DNA from: Pseudoglutamicibacter cumminsii
GTDB lineage: Bacteria; Actinomycetota; Actinomycetes; Actinomycetales; Micrococcaceae
Length of the DNA stretch: 64,000 bases
Direction of reading: 5' to 3'
NCBI RefSeq assembly: GCF_003143995.1
Contig: NZ_QFWG01000001.1
Span: 124,001 to 188,000 of the forward strand
Positions 37,375-47,668 of this stretch are shown here, in pieces (position 1 is the first letter of the stretch; the number at the start of each line of letters is the position of its first letter). A program made the position numbers and the translations under genes. The notes beneath the pieces are model-generated. The model worked only from the letters and a program-made list of their open reading frames with translations. It ran no database searches and was not told where the DNA came from.

Positions 37375-38205
37375 ATGTCTGGCGAGTCCTTCGATGATGG
37401 TGTTGATCGCGCCCAGCGAGAAAGTGCCGCTGAATATGAGCCGCAGCTGGGCCCGGAACTGGGGCCGGAAGAATCAACGCGTGATCGTGTACTGCACAGC
37501 GTGATGGTGAACGGCCCGATCACAGCGGCCAAGCTAGGTAAGGAGCTCGGGCACACTGCTGCCGCGATCCGCCGTCACCTTGACAAGCTTGAAGAAGAAG
37601 GCCTCATTGAAGTCAAGGACATGGGCCGTAAGCCTTCGCGCGCTGGCCGGCCCGCGCGTCATTATGTGGTGAATCCCCAGGGGCAGTCTCAGTGGGGTTC
37701 CCGCAATGCGGATGTTGCGGTCAAGGCTATTGAACGTTTGTACGCGTTGGGTGGGGAGCGTGCGGTTGAGGATTTTGCTCGTGAACTCGCCGCAGAGCAG
37801 GAAGCCCGCTACACGGCGATGCTTGAGGGCTCCGAGAAGGGGGCGGAGCGTATTGAGGCGCTGGCTCGGGCTCTCGCGGCCGACGGCTATATGGGCTTTA
37901 CTCGCGATGTTTCGATTACTGCGGGCCGGACATCGATGAGCGCTAAGCAGATCTGTCAGGCCCACTGTCCGTTAGTTGATATCGCCGCGGCTGTTCCCGC
38001 GATCTGCGATGCGGAAACGGAGATGTTCCAGCGGGTTCTGGGCGTGGATGTGCGCAGATTGTCAACGATGGCGTCGGGTGGCCATGTGTGCACGACGCAC
38101 GTGCCACTTGATCGTGGAGCTCCGGCTCTCAAGGAGAAAGGCAAGGGGGCGCGTGAGAAGGTCACACGCATCGCCGGGCCGCGTCGTCCGCAGGTTGGCA
38201 AGTAG
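37375..38205 (+). CDS. sufR: SufR-type Fe-S cluster-sensing transcriptional repressor
   Basis: It is expected to repress the suf operon when Fe-S clusters are plentiful. The winged helix covers residues about 45-105 (NGPITAAKLGKELGHTAAAI, LEEEGLIEVKDMGRKPSRAG). The C-terminal half has the cluster cysteines: ICQAHCPLVDIAAAVPAICD gives C-x3-C-x12-C, and SGGHVCTTHVP gives a fourth after 27 residues. This spacing fits actinobacterial SufR. The 276-residue protein stands directly upstream of sufB, divergent from the ABC exporter. AAGGCGG and further G-rich sites lie before the ATG. Confidence 0.92.
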   Translation: MSGESFDDGVDRAQRESAAEYEPQLGPELGPEESTRDRVLHSVMVNGPITAAKLGKELGHTAAAIRRHLDKLEEEGLIEVKDMGRKPSRAGRPARHYVVNPQGQSQWGSRNADVAVKAIERLYALGGERAVEDFARELAAEQEARYTAMLEGSEKGAERIEALARALAADGYMGFTRDVSITAGRTSMSAKQICQAHCPLVDIAAAVPAICDAETEMFQRVLGVDVRRLSTMASGGHVCTTHVPLDRGAPALKEKGKGAREKVTRIAGPRRPQVGK

Positions 38206-38275
38206 AACCGGTGAGTCCTTTGTGCCGGCTGCGAACTGAGGTTCGGCTTAGTTGACGCCAATATCGAATAACGCA

Positions 38276-38290
38276 ACAGTTAAGTACTGT
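38276..38290 (+). promoter_or_regulatory. Palindrome upstream of sufB, candidate SufR operator
   Basis: ACAGT-TAAGT-ACTGT is a 5-5-5 inverted repeat. A TTGACG at 38252-38257 stands 17 bp before position 38275, so the repeat would cover a -10 region. A second arm pair, ACTCA-TG-TGAGT, lies at 38357-38368. Function is inferred from position only. Confidence 0.4.
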
Positions 38291-38453
38291 AATTCTGTCG
38301 TGAGGGTTGCGGCCTGGAATAAAGCAGACAATGTCACCGTTACACGGCAGTAGAGAACTCATGTGAGTCAACATCCCATGCGAACACACATGTGGCCGTG
38401 GGGTAAACATCAGTGACCCGACGCTGGCGAGTGCCAGCAGAGAAGAGGACGCG

Positions 38454-39914
38454 ATGACGGATCAACAGGCGCCTAGCGCAAAGGATCCAGGTGTAATCGC
38501 CGAAATCCTCGAGGCGAACCCGGAACTCGAGGGTATTGGTAACTACGAATACGGTTGGGCTGACTCTGACGCCGCCGGACAGGACGCGGAACGTGGTCTC
38601 GACGAGGACCGCGTGCGTTCGATCTCGGCGAAGAAGGACGAACCCGAATGGATGCTGAACAGGCGTCTGCGCGCACTGAAGTACTTTGAACGCAAGCCAA
38701 TGCCAACCTGGGGTCCAGACCTCTCTGGCATCGACTTCGACAACATCAAGTACTTCGTCCGCGCTTCGGAAGGACAGGCGCAGACCTGGGAAGACCTTCC
38801 GGAAGACATCCGCAACACGTACGAAAAGCTCGGCATCCCTGAAGCGGAACGCAACCGCCTCGTCGCGGGTGTTGCCGCACAGTACGAGTCCGAGGTTGTG
38901 TACCACCAGATCCGCGAGGATCTCGAGGAGCAGGGTGTCATCTTCCTTGACACCGATACCGCGCTGAAGGAGCACCCGGAGTTCTTCGAAGAGTACTTCG
39001 GCACCGTCATCCCAGCGGGTGACAACAAGTTCGCGGCGCTCAACACCGCAGTATGGTCCGGTGGCTCGTTCGTGTATGTCCCGAAGGGCGTCCACGTCGA
39101 GATCCCTCTTCAGGCCTACTTCCGCATCAACACGGAAAACATGGGCCAGTTCGAGCGCACCTTGATCATCGCTGACGAGGATTCCTACGTTCACTACATC
39201 GAAGGCTGCACGGCTCCGATCTACAAGTCGGACTCCCTGCACTCCGCTGTGGTTGAGATCATCGCGAAGAAGGGCGCACGCGTTCGTTACACGACCGTCC
39301 AGAACTGGTCGAACAACGTGTACAACCTCGTGACCAAGCGCGCTGTATGCGAAGAAGGCGCCGTCATGGAGTGGGTCGATGGCAACATCGGTTCCAAGGT
39401 CACCATGAAGTACCCGGCCGTGTACCTGACCGGCGAGCACGCACGCGGCGAGACTCTGTCCATCGCGTTCGCAGGCGCTGGCCAGCACCAGGACACCGGC
39501 TCCAAGATGGTTCACATCGCACCGAACACGTCGTCCTCGATCGTCGCTAAGTCGATTGCACGTAACGGTGGCCGTTCCGGTTACCGCGGCCTGGTTCAGG
39601 TTCGCGAAGGTGCGCACGGTGTCAAGAACAACACCGAATGTGATGCGTTGCTGGTCGACACGATCTCGCGTTCGGATACCTACCCGTACATCGACATCCG
39701 CGAGGACGATGTGCAGATGGGGCACGAAGCAACCGTGTCCAAGGTTTCCGAAGACCAGCTGTTCTACCTCATGGCACGCGGTATCCCAGAAGACGAGGCC
39801 ATGGCGCTCATCGTTCGCGGCTTCGTCGAGCCGATCTCGCGTGAGCTCCCGATGGAGTACGCGCTTGAACTCAACCGTCTAATCGAACTTCAGATGGAAG
39901 GATCTGTTGGCTGA
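38454..39914 (+). CDS. sufB: Fe-S cluster assembly scaffold SufB
   Basis: SufB forms the SufBC2D scaffold on which Fe-S clusters are built. The 486-residue protein contains [40 protein letters not shown] (the conserved cysteine region), [15 protein letters not shown], and a C-terminal [20 protein letters not shown]. It begins 248 bp after sufR with a leader of some 160 nt after the candidate promoter. sufD overlaps its end. The length and conserved glutamate/cysteine regions are normal. Confidence 0.97.
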   Translation: MTDQQAPSAKDPGVIAEILEANPELEGIGNYEYGWADSDAAGQDAERGLDEDRVRSISAKKDEPEWMLNRRLRALKYFERKPMPTWGPDLSGIDFDNIKYFVRASEGQAQTWEDLPEDIRNTYEKLGIPEAERNRLVAGVAAQYESEVVYHQIREDLEEQGVIFLDTDTALKEHPEFFEEYFGTVIPAGDNKFAALNTAVWSGGSFVYVPKGVHVEIPLQAYFRINTENMGQFERTLIIADEDSYVHYIEGCTAPIYKSDSLHSAVVEIIAKKGARVRYTTVQNWSNNVYNLVTKRAVCEEGAVMEWVDGNIGSKVTMKYPAVYLTGEHARGETLSIAFAGAGQHQDTGSKMVHIAPNTSSSIVAKSIARNGGRSGYRGLVQVREGAHGVKNNTECDALLVDTISRSDTYPYIDIREDDVQMGHEATVSKVSEDQLFYLMARGIPEDEAMALIVRGFVEPISRELPMEYALELNRLIELQMEGSVG

Positions 39915-41211
39915 TATGTCTGAGACGACTTCCACACAGCGTCCGCAGGGCGCACCACTGATCGCGGGCTTCACGGAGGAAGGCGAAGACCTTTCACCGA
40001 TGAACGCTGATCAGGCTCAGGGCGGCAGCCCTATCGGCGGCGACGCCGTGAAGAGCCACTCGCACGGCGGGGCACATGCTGGCCAGGTTAGCGCTAACGA
40101 CACCTCGCGAGCTGGCCGCGCCACGAGCTTCAATGTTGAGGACTTCCCGCAGCTGACCGGCCGCGAAGAGGACTTCCGCTTCACGCCACTGCGCCGTCTC
40201 AAGGGCCTCCACAAGGATGAGCTCACCGGCTCAGCGCCAAGCCTGAGCCAAGAGGTACTCGCAGGCACAGGCGAGGTCCGCATCGAACAGGTTGCGCAGG
40301 ACCACGCGGCTGTTTCCTTCATGGAACCAGAAGACCGCCTCTCGGCTAACGCATACTCAGCTGCCAAGCAGGTCGAGCTCGTGACCGTTCCAGCGGAAAC
40401 CGACGGCCTCGTGACCAAGCTGACCCTGCACGGTGAACACAGCGATCCAGCCGGCCAGCACATCACCGTAGTGGCAGAGCCAGGCGCCAAAGCAACCGTG
40501 GTGTTCGACCACGTCGGCTCGGCTGTTCTGACCCAGCACGTCGAATACGACATCAAGGACGGCGCTGAGCTGACCATCGTCTCCCTACAGAACTGGGAAG
40601 ACGACGCCGTTCACGCCGCGAACATGCAGGCACGCATCGGCGCTGAAGCGAAGCTCAAGCACGTTGTTGTGACCTTCGGTGGCGACCTCGTCCGCCTGAC
40701 CCCGTCGGTACGTTTCGACGGTGAACGCGGCGAAGCCTACGTGTACGGCCTGTACTTCACCGACGCCGGCCAGCACCAGGAACACCGCCTGTTCATCAAC
40801 CACGCATCCGCGAACTGCACCTCCGACGCCCTCTACAAGGGCGCGTTGCAGGGCGACGGAGCACACTCCGTCTGGGTTGGCGACGTCCTCATCCCGGTTG
40901 CTGGTGAAGGCACCACGACCTACGAAGCCAACCGAAACCTCGTGCTTTCGGAAGGCGCACGCGCAGACTCGGTACCGAACCTCGAGATCGAGACCGGTGT
41001 CATCGAAGGCGCAGGCCACGCAGCTACGACGGGTCGCTTCGACGACGAGCACCTGTTCTACCTCATGGCCCGCGGCATCGACGAGAAGACGGCACGCCGC
41101 CTGGTGGTCCGTGGCTTCCTGAACGAAATCATCCAGAAGATCGATGTTCCAGAGATTGAGGATTCCCTCAACGCGACCATCGAGGCCGAGCTGGCCGTCA
41201 ACGATAACTGA
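39907..41211 (+). CDS. sufD: Fe-S cluster assembly protein SufD
   Basis: SufD is the SufB partner in the SufBC2D complex and helps iron entry. The protein shares the C-terminal core with Suf[21 protein letters not shown] followed by [19 protein letters not shown] His-rich stretch ([14 protein letters not shown]) lies near residue 55. A TTG at 39907 follows AAGGA at good spacing and overlaps sufB by 8 bp; the ATG at 39916 is the alternative. Length is 434 residues from the TTG. sufC follows after 32 bp with its own AAGGAG. Confidence 0.95.
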   Translation: MADMSETTSTQRPQGAPLIAGFTEEGEDLSPMNADQAQGGSPIGGDAVKSHSHGGAHAGQVSANDTSRAGRATSFNVEDFPQLTGREEDFRFTPLRRLKGLHKDELTGSAPSLSQEVLAGTGEVRIEQVAQDHAAVSFMEPEDRLSANAYSAAKQVELVTVPAETDGLVTKLTLHGEHSDPAGQHITVVAEPGAKATVVFDHVGSAVLTQHVEYDIKDGAELTIVSLQNWEDDAVHAANMQARIGAEAKLKHVVVTFGGDLVRLTPSVRFDGERGEAYVYGLYFTDAGQHQEHRLFINHASANCTSDALYKGALQGDGAHSVWVGDVLIPVAGEGTTTYEANRNLVLSEGARADSVPNLEIETGVIEGAGHAATTGRFDDEHLFYLMARGIDEKTARRLVVRGFLNEIIQKIDVPEIEDSLNATIEAELAVNDN

Positions 41212-41243
41212 CCTTCACTTCTCACAAGGAGAAACGACTTTTC

Positions 41244-41999
<756 letters not shown>

Positions 42000-42005
42000 T
42001 CCTGT

Positions 42006-42335
42006 ATGGCTGAGACGGAAAGCAACCTGACTCCTGTCGAGGACATCACCGAGGCGTTGCACGAGGTCATTGACCCCGAGCTTGGAGTCAACGTCGTTGA
42101 CCTGGGCTTGCTTTACGGCATGGCCTACGACGACGAAGGCGCCCTCGTGATCGACATGACGTTGACCACGGCAGCCTGCCCACTGTCCGACGTGATTGAG
42201 GACCAAATTCAGTCCGCGATCGGCACGATGGTTGACGAATACCGCGTCAACTGGGTCTGGATGCCACCGTGGGGTCCTGAACGGATCACCGAAGACGGCC
42301 GCGACCAGATGCGTGCGCTCGGATTCAACATCTAG
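42006..42335 (+). CDS. sufT: SufT-type Fe-S assembly factor (MIP18/DUF59 family)
   Basis: DUF59/MIP18 proteins help maturation of Fe-S proteins. The 109-residue protein shows EALHEVIDPELGVNVVDLGL, the cysteine motif MTLTTAACPLSDVIEDQIQS, and VNWVWMPPWGPERITEDGRD, the classic signature of the family. It is the last gene of sufR-B-D-C-T and is followed by a perfect 16-bp hairpin 38 bp after the stop. The exact client proteins are unknown. Confidence 0.93.
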   Translation: MAETESNLTPVEDITEALHEVIDPELGVNVVDLGLLYGMAYDDEGALVIDMTLTTAACPLSDVIEDQIQSAIGTMVDEYRVNWVWMPPWGPERITEDGRDQMRALGFNI

Positions 42336-42373
42336 GCGATCCGCCAGCTAAGGGTTTGCACTGATGTGCTCCC

Positions 42374-42411
42374 GTGTGGGGTTGAGTACTTACACGTACT
42401 CAACCCCACAC
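42374..42411 (+). terminator. Hairpin terminator after the suf operon
   Basis: Perfect 16-bp arms (42374-42389 and 42396-42411, GTGTGGGGTTGAGTAC) with a 6-nt loop. No T tract. Confidence 0.8.
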
Positions 42412-42487
42412 TGCGTTAAGGGGCTGCTACGGACGGGCGCACGGGTAGAATGGGAAAGTTCGTTTTCCGCCTTTGCGAGGGGTTTTC

Positions 42488-44089
42488 TTGATTTCCGTGG
42501 ACAATGTTGAGCTGCGCGTTGGCGCGCGTCTGCTCATGGACGAGGTCTCGTTCAGGGTTGATCGCGGCGACAAGATCGGCCTGGTGGGCCGCAACGGTGC
42601 AGGCAAGACGACGTTGACGAAGGTTCTGGCAGGCCAGGCTCTGCCGAGCGATGGCACGATCGAACGTCGCGGTGAGATCGGGTATCTTCCGCAGGACACG
42701 CATCTTCCCGACATGGAGCAGCTCGCGCGCGACCGCATCCTCTCGGCGCGTGGGCTCGATAACGTCATCACGCAGTTGCGGGAGTCGCAGTCGCAGATGG
42801 CTAGCGATGACCCGGCTGTGGCTCAGAAGGCGATGCGCCGTTACGACCGCCTCGAAGCTCAGTTCCTTGCGGCGGGCGGCTACGCAGCCGAATCGGAAGC
42901 CGCGACGATCTGTAACAACCTCGACCTTCCAGAACGAGTTTTGGCGCAACCGATTGGAACCCTTTCGGGTGGTCAGCGCCGTCGCGTCGAGCTTGCACGC
43001 ATCTTGTACTCACAAGCCGACACGTTGCTGTTGGATGAGCCGACTAACCACCTGGATGCTGACTCGATCGTATGGCTCCGTGAATTCCTTCAGGCCTACG
43101 AAGGCGGCTTCGTGATCATTTCCCACGACACCGACCTTCTGGAGGCTGTCGTGAATAAGGTGTTCCACCTGGACGCGAACCGGGCCACGATCGACCAGTA
43201 CAACCTCGGGTGGAAGAAGTACCTCGAGCAACGCGAAACCGATGAGCGTGCCCGCCGGCGTGAAGCCGCTAACGTTCAAAAGAAAGCGTCAGCACTTTTG
43301 GCTCAGGCCGACAAGATGCGCGCGAAAGCGACCAAGGCTGTTGCTGCGCAATCCATGATCAAACGTGCCGAGCGCATGCTGCGGGGGATCGAGCCTGAGC
43401 GGCAAGCGGACAAGGTTGCGGCCCTGCGATTCCCCGACCCTGCACCGTGCGGCAAGGTTCCGATCTCTGCCGAGGGTTTGAGCCGCTCCTACGGTTCGCT
43501 CGAGATCTTCACGGGCTTGGACCTTGCGGTGGATCGTGGTTCCCGTGTGGTGGTGCTGGGACTCAACGGTGCCGGTAAGACGACGCTGCTGCGACTCCTG
43601 GCAGGTGTTGACGAACCGAACTCGGGGCAGGTCGTGTATGGGCATGGTTGCAAGATTGGCTATTTCGCGCAGGAACACGACACGATCGACGGTGACAAGA
43701 CCGTTCTTGAGAACATGCGCCGCACCGCGCCGAGCCACCTCGGGGATGCCCAGGTGCGTTCGATCCTGGGTTCGTTCTTGTTCTCCGCAGACGACGTGGA
43801 CAAGCCAGCCCGCGTGCTCTCAGGTGGCGAAAAGACGCGACTCGCTTTGGCGATGATTGTGGCCTCACATGCAAACGTTCTGATTTTGGATGAGCCGACC
43901 AACAACCTTGACCCGGCCTCGCGCGAGCAGATTCTTGGTGCCTTGGCCACGTACGAAGGCGCGGTCATTCTGGTGTCTCACGACGAGGGGGCGGTCGCGG
44001 CCCTCAATCCGGAACGCGTCCTGCTCTTGCCGGACGGCACCGAGGATCTTTTCAACGACGACTACCTCGAGCTCGTATCGCTGGCTTAG
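42488..44089 (+). CDS. ABC-F family ATPase
   Basis: It is a duplicated ATPase without membrane domains. ABC-F proteins act on the ribosome as translation factors or antibiotic-protection factors; which type this is cannot be told. The first domain has [20 protein letters not shown] and LSGGQRRRVELARILY with LLLDEPTNHLDADSIVWLRE. The second has [20 protein letters not shown] and LSGGEKTRLALAMIV with LILDEPTNNLDPASREQILG. A charged linker (residues about 235-300) lies between. I start at TTG 42488 because GAGGGG stands 6 nt upstream and relatives begin MIxVxNLELR; TTG 42473 is the alternative. A TAGAAT at 42446 is a likely -10. Confidence 0.93.
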   Translation: MISVDNVELRVGARLLMDEVSFRVDRGDKIGLVGRNGAGKTTLTKVLAGQALPSDGTIERRGEIGYLPQDTHLPDMEQLARDRILSARGLDNVITQLRESQSQMASDDPAVAQKAMRRYDRLEAQFLAAGGYAAESEAATICNNLDLPERVLAQPIGTLSGGQRRRVELARILYSQADTLLLDEPTNHLDADSIVWLREFLQAYEGGFVIISHDTDLLEAVVNKVFHLDANRATIDQYNLGWKKYLEQRETDERARRREAANVQKKASALLAQADKMRAKATKAVAAQSMIKRAERMLRGIEPERQADKVAALRFPDPAPCGKVPISAEGLSRSYGSLEIFTGLDLAVDRGSRVVVLGLNGAGKTTLLRLLAGVDEPNSGQVVYGHGCKIGYFAQEHDTIDGDKTVLENMRRTAPSHLGDAQVRSILGSFLFSADDVDKPARVLSGGEKTRLALAMIVASHANVLILDEPTNNLDPASREQILGALATYEGAVILVSHDEGAVAALNPERVLLLPDGTEDLFNDDYLELVSLA

Positions 44090-44124
44090 CGGCGGCCAAG
44101 CCTCGGTTTGGACTTGCTCGAGAT

Positions 44125-45090
44125 CTAGGTCTTATCCGACATCCACGTGTGGTCTTCACGCTGGGGCTCGGCCAGAGGCGTCTCATCCTCGTAACCCTGC
44201 GCATCGAGGTACGCGTCTTCGACGTCCTCATCGTGAGCCGAGCCATCGCGGCGTGGACGGCGACGCTTCTGCTGAGTCACCCGGCGCGCCTGGAACATCG
44301 GCTCTGAACCGCCTGCGCCATCGCCGTCTGCACCATCGGCAATACGGGCCTGCGCTTCTTTACGTTCGGCGTTGATCTTGGCTTGCTGCCGCGCCGCGTA
44401 ACCGAAACCGATGAAGAACAACAGACCGAAAGCCATCCACTGCAACGCATAAGACCAGTGCATGCCTTCGTCTTCGGAAGGTTCCTGAAGAAGCGCGGGC
44501 GTCTCAGCCTGCGGGTCCTCGGAAGCCAACCATCCGTACGCACCAGGCGCTATATCCACGCCAGTCATCTTGGCGGCACCCACCAGATCCACGGACGAGA
44601 TCTGGCCTTCGGGCGCGTCACGTCCAATGTCCGGCTCTCCGCGGACCAAGCGGACCACGATGGTGGCCTCGCCTTCCGGGGGAGCGGGGATGTTTTCGGG
44701 GCGCTGATCCGGGCCGTCTCCGTTGGGTAGCCAGCCGCGGTCGACGGCAATGATGAAGCCCTCGTTGGTTTCGAAGGGAACGAGCTGCTCCATGCCCACC
44801 CGGCCGTTACCGGAACGCATACGCACCAACAGTTGCTTGTCTGAAACGTAGCGACCGGTCAGCTTAACCGGGGTGTACTGCTTGTCTTCGGGAAGGGAAT
44901 CAAGCCACGGGCTGTCCGGTTTCAGTTCTACCGGGGTAGCGTTCCAGTTCTGTTCGATGAGCCGGTTCGTTTGGGCGACCTCGGCTCGCCGGTCCCACTG
45001 CCACCAGCTCAAGCCCGCGCAGATCGCGGCGAAGAACATGACCATCAGAAGCCAGCCGATCCAACGCGTGGAGGCTAAGAACTTGTACAT
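44125..45090 (-). CDS. SURF1-family cytochrome oxidase biogenesis protein
   Basis: SURF1 proteins assist heme A insertion into cytochrome c oxidase subunit I. The 321-residue protein has an N-terminal helix (GWLLMVMFFAAICAGLSWWQ), a long outside domain with VKLTGRYVSDKQLLVRMRSG and GFIIAVDRGWLP, and a second helix near residue 220 (YALQWMAFGLLFFIGFGYAA). A charged cytosolic tail of about 85 residues is longer than usual. Its stop is 36 bp from the convergent ABC-F gene. It starts directly after the upstream small gene (no gap). It links functionally to ctaA and ctaB. Confidence 0.9.
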   Translation of the reverse strand: MYKFLASTRWIGWLLMVMFFAAICAGLSWWQWDRRAEVAQTNRLIEQNWNATPVELKPDSPWLDSLPEDKQYTPVKLTGRYVSDKQLLVRMRSGNGRVGMEQLVPFETNEGFIIAVDRGWLPNGDGPDQRPENIPAPPEGEATIVVRLVRGEPDIGRDAPEGQISSVDLVGAAKMTGVDIAPGAYGWLASEDPQAETPALLQEPSEDEGMHWSYALQWMAFGLLFFIGFGYAARQQAKINAERKEAQARIADGADGDGAGGSEPMFQARRVTQQKRRRPRRDGSAHDEDVEDAYLDAQGYEDETPLAEPQREDHTWMSDKT

Positions 45091-45402
45091 CTAGGACTCC
45101 TCACTGTGTTCTGCTGGCTGGTCTGCGCGCGGATCTGCTGGCGTGTTGAGCTGGTCGACGGGGACGACGTTTTTGAGGAACATTCGGGCGCTGAGGAACT
45201 TGCTGAGGTATTCGAGATGCTCGTCGCACGCGAGCCACTGCTTGCGGCGCTCGGGGGAGTGAACCTTAGGGTTGTTCCATTCCAGAACGTGAGTCGCGTC
45301 GGCCTTGCAGCCCTTGCGTGAACACTTCAACGGAGCGTCCGAACGGCCCGCGCCTGAGGCATCGTTGGCCTGGCCGTTTGAAAGCATTCCGAGCACATCC
45401 AT
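45091..45402 (-). CDS. Small conserved actinobacterial protein with a Cys/His zinc-ribbon-like pattern
   Basis: No function is known to me. The 103-residue protein has CSRKGCKADATHVLEWNNP near residue 27 and RRKQWLACDEHLEYLSKFL near 53. This gives C-x4-C plus C-x2-H, which suggests metal binding. Close relatives are sometimes labelled acetone carboxylase; nothing here supports that. It starts 2 bp after the DUF3099 gene stop and is followed with no gap by SURF1, so it is in a three-gene operon with two membrane proteins. Confidence 0.75.
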   Translation of the reverse strand: MDVLGMLSNGQANDASGAGRSDAPLKCSRKGCKADATHVLEWNNPKVHSPERRKQWLACDEHLEYLSKFLSARMFLKNVVPVDQLNTPADPRADQPAEHSEES

Positions 45403-45404
45403 CG

Positions 45405-45854
45405 TTAGGCCCGCCCCTCGCTGGCGCTGGATTCGCTTCCGCTGGAGTCAGCATTGCCAGATTGCGCGCGTTGATGCTGTTCGCTGTGAATCTGGATGAC
45501 TTGCTCAGATGCGTTGTCATCGCCTGCGGCGCGAGTGCTGGCGTCGACGTAGCTAGTCGGCAACTCTGTGGGCGCTTGTTTATCGGCCCAGGTTGGGTCA
45601 ACGGTGCTTGAGGGCTGGATTGCGTTGGCGCTCACGACGGCGAACCACGGGATGATGGTCGCGAAGACCAGAAGTCCGAGACCGAGCCATATGTTCACGT
45701 AGTAGGCGAGGATGCCGCCGAGCGGGAAGCAGATCACGCGCAACGTCATTTTGAGCGCGTACATGCGGTGGCGATGGCGTGCCTCAAGCGACGCTGCCTC
45801 TTGCGCGTCGGTGATCGAGTACTCCGCTGGGGCGGTCGCTTCTTTTTTAGCCAT
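45405..45854 (-). CDS. DUF3099-domain membrane protein
   Basis: It is a small actinobacterial membrane protein of unknown function. The 149 residues begin with the DUF3099-like YSITDAQEAASLEARHRHRM, then two hydrophobic segments, MTLRVICFPLGGILAYYV and IWLGLGLLVFATIIPWFAVV (residues about 36-77), and a polar Ser/Glu/Ala-rich tail of 70 residues. It heads the operon with the small Cys/His protein and SURF1. AGAAAAG precedes the ATG, and CATAAT 7 nt before the start could be a -10. Confidence 0.8.
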   Translation of the reverse strand: MAKKEATAPAEYSITDAQEAASLEARHRHRMYALKMTLRVICFPLGGILAYYVNIWLGLGLLVFATIIPWFAVVSANAIQPSSTVDPTWADKQAPTELPTSYVDASTRAAGDDNASEQVIQIHSEQHQRAQSGNADSSGSESSASEGRA

Positions 45855-46010
45855 CTTTTCTATTATGGACTCCCACTCGTTCGATGCGGCTTCACGCGTG
45901 TTGTCGACTCGCGGTAGGTTGCGTCACACTCGGTAGACTGGGCATGTACATCAATTTGGCTTAAGCACGCTGCCCACTGGCGGCGTGCCCTGGATTGCTC
46001 GAGGAGATAC

Positions 46011-46757
46011 ATGAGCGCGAGCGCCGCGACCGCGAAAACCACTGAAACGCCTGCACGCACTGTTTTGGTGACCGGTGGTAATAGGGGAATCGGTTTGGCG
46101 ATTGCCGAGCAGTTCCTTGAGGCTGGCTACCAGGTTGCGGTGACGACGCGGTCGACGCCGGCTCCGGTGGACGGAATCCTTTCGGTTAAGGCCGATGTGA
46201 CTGATAGCGCGAGCGTTGATGCCGCGATGGCGGAGGTTGAGGAGAAGCTCGGCCCGATCACTGTGGTGGTCGCTAACGCTGGTATTACTCGTGACACGCT
46301 GTTGATGCGCATGAGCGAGTCAGACTTCACCGATGTGGTTGATACGAACCTCACTGGCGCGTTCCGTGTTGTTCAGCGAGCAACCAAGGGCATGGTTAAG
46401 GCTCGGTTCGGCCGTGTGATCCTTATTTCTTCGGTTGTTGGTTTGCTGGGTGGCGCGGGCCAGGTCAACTATTCCGCGTCGAAGGCGGGGCTCGTGGGTA
46501 TCGCTCGGTCTGTGACCCGCGAATTGGGTAGCCGTGGCATCACCGCGAACGTGATTGCTCCGGGATTCATTGAGACGGACATGACGGATGCCCTCGATGA
46601 GGATCTGAAGAAGCAGTACAAGCAGCAGATCCCTGCTGGCCGTTTCGCGTCCCCTGAAGAGGTTGCGAAGGTTGCTATGTGGCTGGCTTCCGAGGATGCC
46701 GGTTACGTCTCGGGTGCCGTGATCCCTGTCGACGGCGGTCTGGGCATGGGCCACTAG
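46011..46757 (+). CDS. fabG: 3-oxoacyl-ACP reductase FabG
   Basis: It reduces 3-oxoacyl-ACP with NADPH in fatty-acid synthesis. The 248-residue SDR protein shows VLVTGGNRGIGLAIAEQFLE, VANAGITRDTLLMRMSES, VILISSVVGLLGGAGQ with the catalytic NYSASKAGLVGIARSV (Tyr and Lys four apart), and NVIAPGFIETDMTDAL. The polar N-terminal extension (about 13 residues) is slightly longer than usual. GAGGAGAT precedes the ATG. TAGACT at 45933-45938 is a plausible -10 with a leader of about 65 nt. A second SDR gene follows after 54 bp. Confidence 0.93.
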   Translation: MSASAATAKTTETPARTVLVTGGNRGIGLAIAEQFLEAGYQVAVTTRSTPAPVDGILSVKADVTDSASVDAAMAEVEEKLGPITVVVANAGITRDTLLMRMSESDFTDVVDTNLTGAFRVVQRATKGMVKARFGRVILISSVVGLLGGAGQVNYSASKAGLVGIARSVTRELGSRGITANVIAPGFIETDMTDALDEDLKKQYKQQIPAGRFASPEEVAKVAMWLASEDAGYVSGAVIPVDGGLGMGH

Positions 46758-46811
46758 GCTCACGTTGTTGTTGATCTTGATTGTAGATGTTTTGAGTGAA
46801 AGTAGGTTTGC

Positions 46812-47570
46812 ATGTCCAAGCTTGAAGGCAAGGTAGCGATTGTCACTGGTTCTAGCCGTGGGATCGGCGCCGATACCGCAAAGCTCCTTGCGGCTGAAGG
46901 CGCTGCTGTAGTGGTGAACTACCGCGATAAGGCTCCTCGCGCGAACAAAGTTGTTAAGGCGATTGAGGAAGCCGGCGGCAGCGCAGTCGCCGTCAAGGCT
47001 GACTTGACTGTCGCGGAGGACCGCGAGGCTCTGGTCAAGGCTGCGGTAGACAACTTCGGCCACCTCGACATCCTTGTCCTCAACGCATCGGGCGGCATGG
47101 AGACCGACCGCGGGGAAGACTACGCGATGCGTCTGAACCGTGACGCTCAGGTCGGCATGCTGGATGCTGCGTTCCCTGCGATCCGTCCGGGCGGCCGCGT
47201 CGTGTTCGTAACGAGCAACCAGGCGCACTTCATCGAGACCCATCCGACGCTGCCTGCCTACGAAATGGTTGCGAAGTCGAAGCGTGCCGGCGAGACGGCC
47301 TTGCGCGAGCGGGAACACGAATTCGCCGAAGCTGACATCACGTTCGTCGTGGTTTCGGGTGACATGATCGAAGGCACGATCACAGCAACGTTGCTGGACC
47401 GCGTCGAGCCGGGAGCGATCGAGGCTCGCCGCGAGGAAGCGGGTCGCTTGTACTCGGTTGCTGAGTTCGCGCAAGAGGTCGCCCGCATGGCGATGGACGA
47501 CGTCGAACACATGCACACCGAATACGTGGGCGGCGCTAAGGGCTTCCTCGACGAAGGATTCACTCTGTAA
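46812..47570 (+). CDS. SDR-family oxidoreductase, unusual Tyr-Lys spacing
   Basis: It is a short-chain dehydrogenase of 252 residues. The cofactor motif is VAIVTGSSRGIGADTAKLLA, and VLNASGGMETDRGED replaces the usual NNAG. The active-site region is VVFVTSNQAHFIETHPTLPA then YEMVAKSKRAGETALRERE. The lysines lie five and seven residues after the tyrosine, not four as in the classic YxxxK. So catalysis may use a shifted residue, or the protein may be divergent. It follows fabG, in the position that inhA takes in mycobacteria, but it does not look like InhA. Substrate unknown. Confidence 0.85.
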   Translation: MSKLEGKVAIVTGSSRGIGADTAKLLAAEGAAVVVNYRDKAPRANKVVKAIEEAGGSAVAVKADLTVAEDREALVKAAVDNFGHLDILVLNASGGMETDRGEDYAMRLNRDAQVGMLDAAFPAIRPGGRVVFVTSNQAHFIETHPTLPAYEMVAKSKRAGETALREREHEFAEADITFVVVSGDMIEGTITATLLDRVEPGAIEARREEAGRLYSVAEFAQEVARMAMDDVEHMHTEYVGGAKGFLDEGFTL

Positions 47571-47588
47571 CGCTTTCGCGTAAGGACT

Positions 47589-47636
47589 GATAAGCGGAGG
47601 GGACCACATCGTATGATGTGGTCCCCTCCGCTTATC
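47589..47636. terminator. Bidirectional hairpin between the SDR gene and the VanW gene
   Basis: Perfect 22-bp arms (47589-47610 and 47615-47636) around the loop GTAT, between convergent genes. Confidence 0.88.
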
Positions 47637-47668
47637 TGTGCTTATTCGATCAGCAGTGCTAGCCGCGG

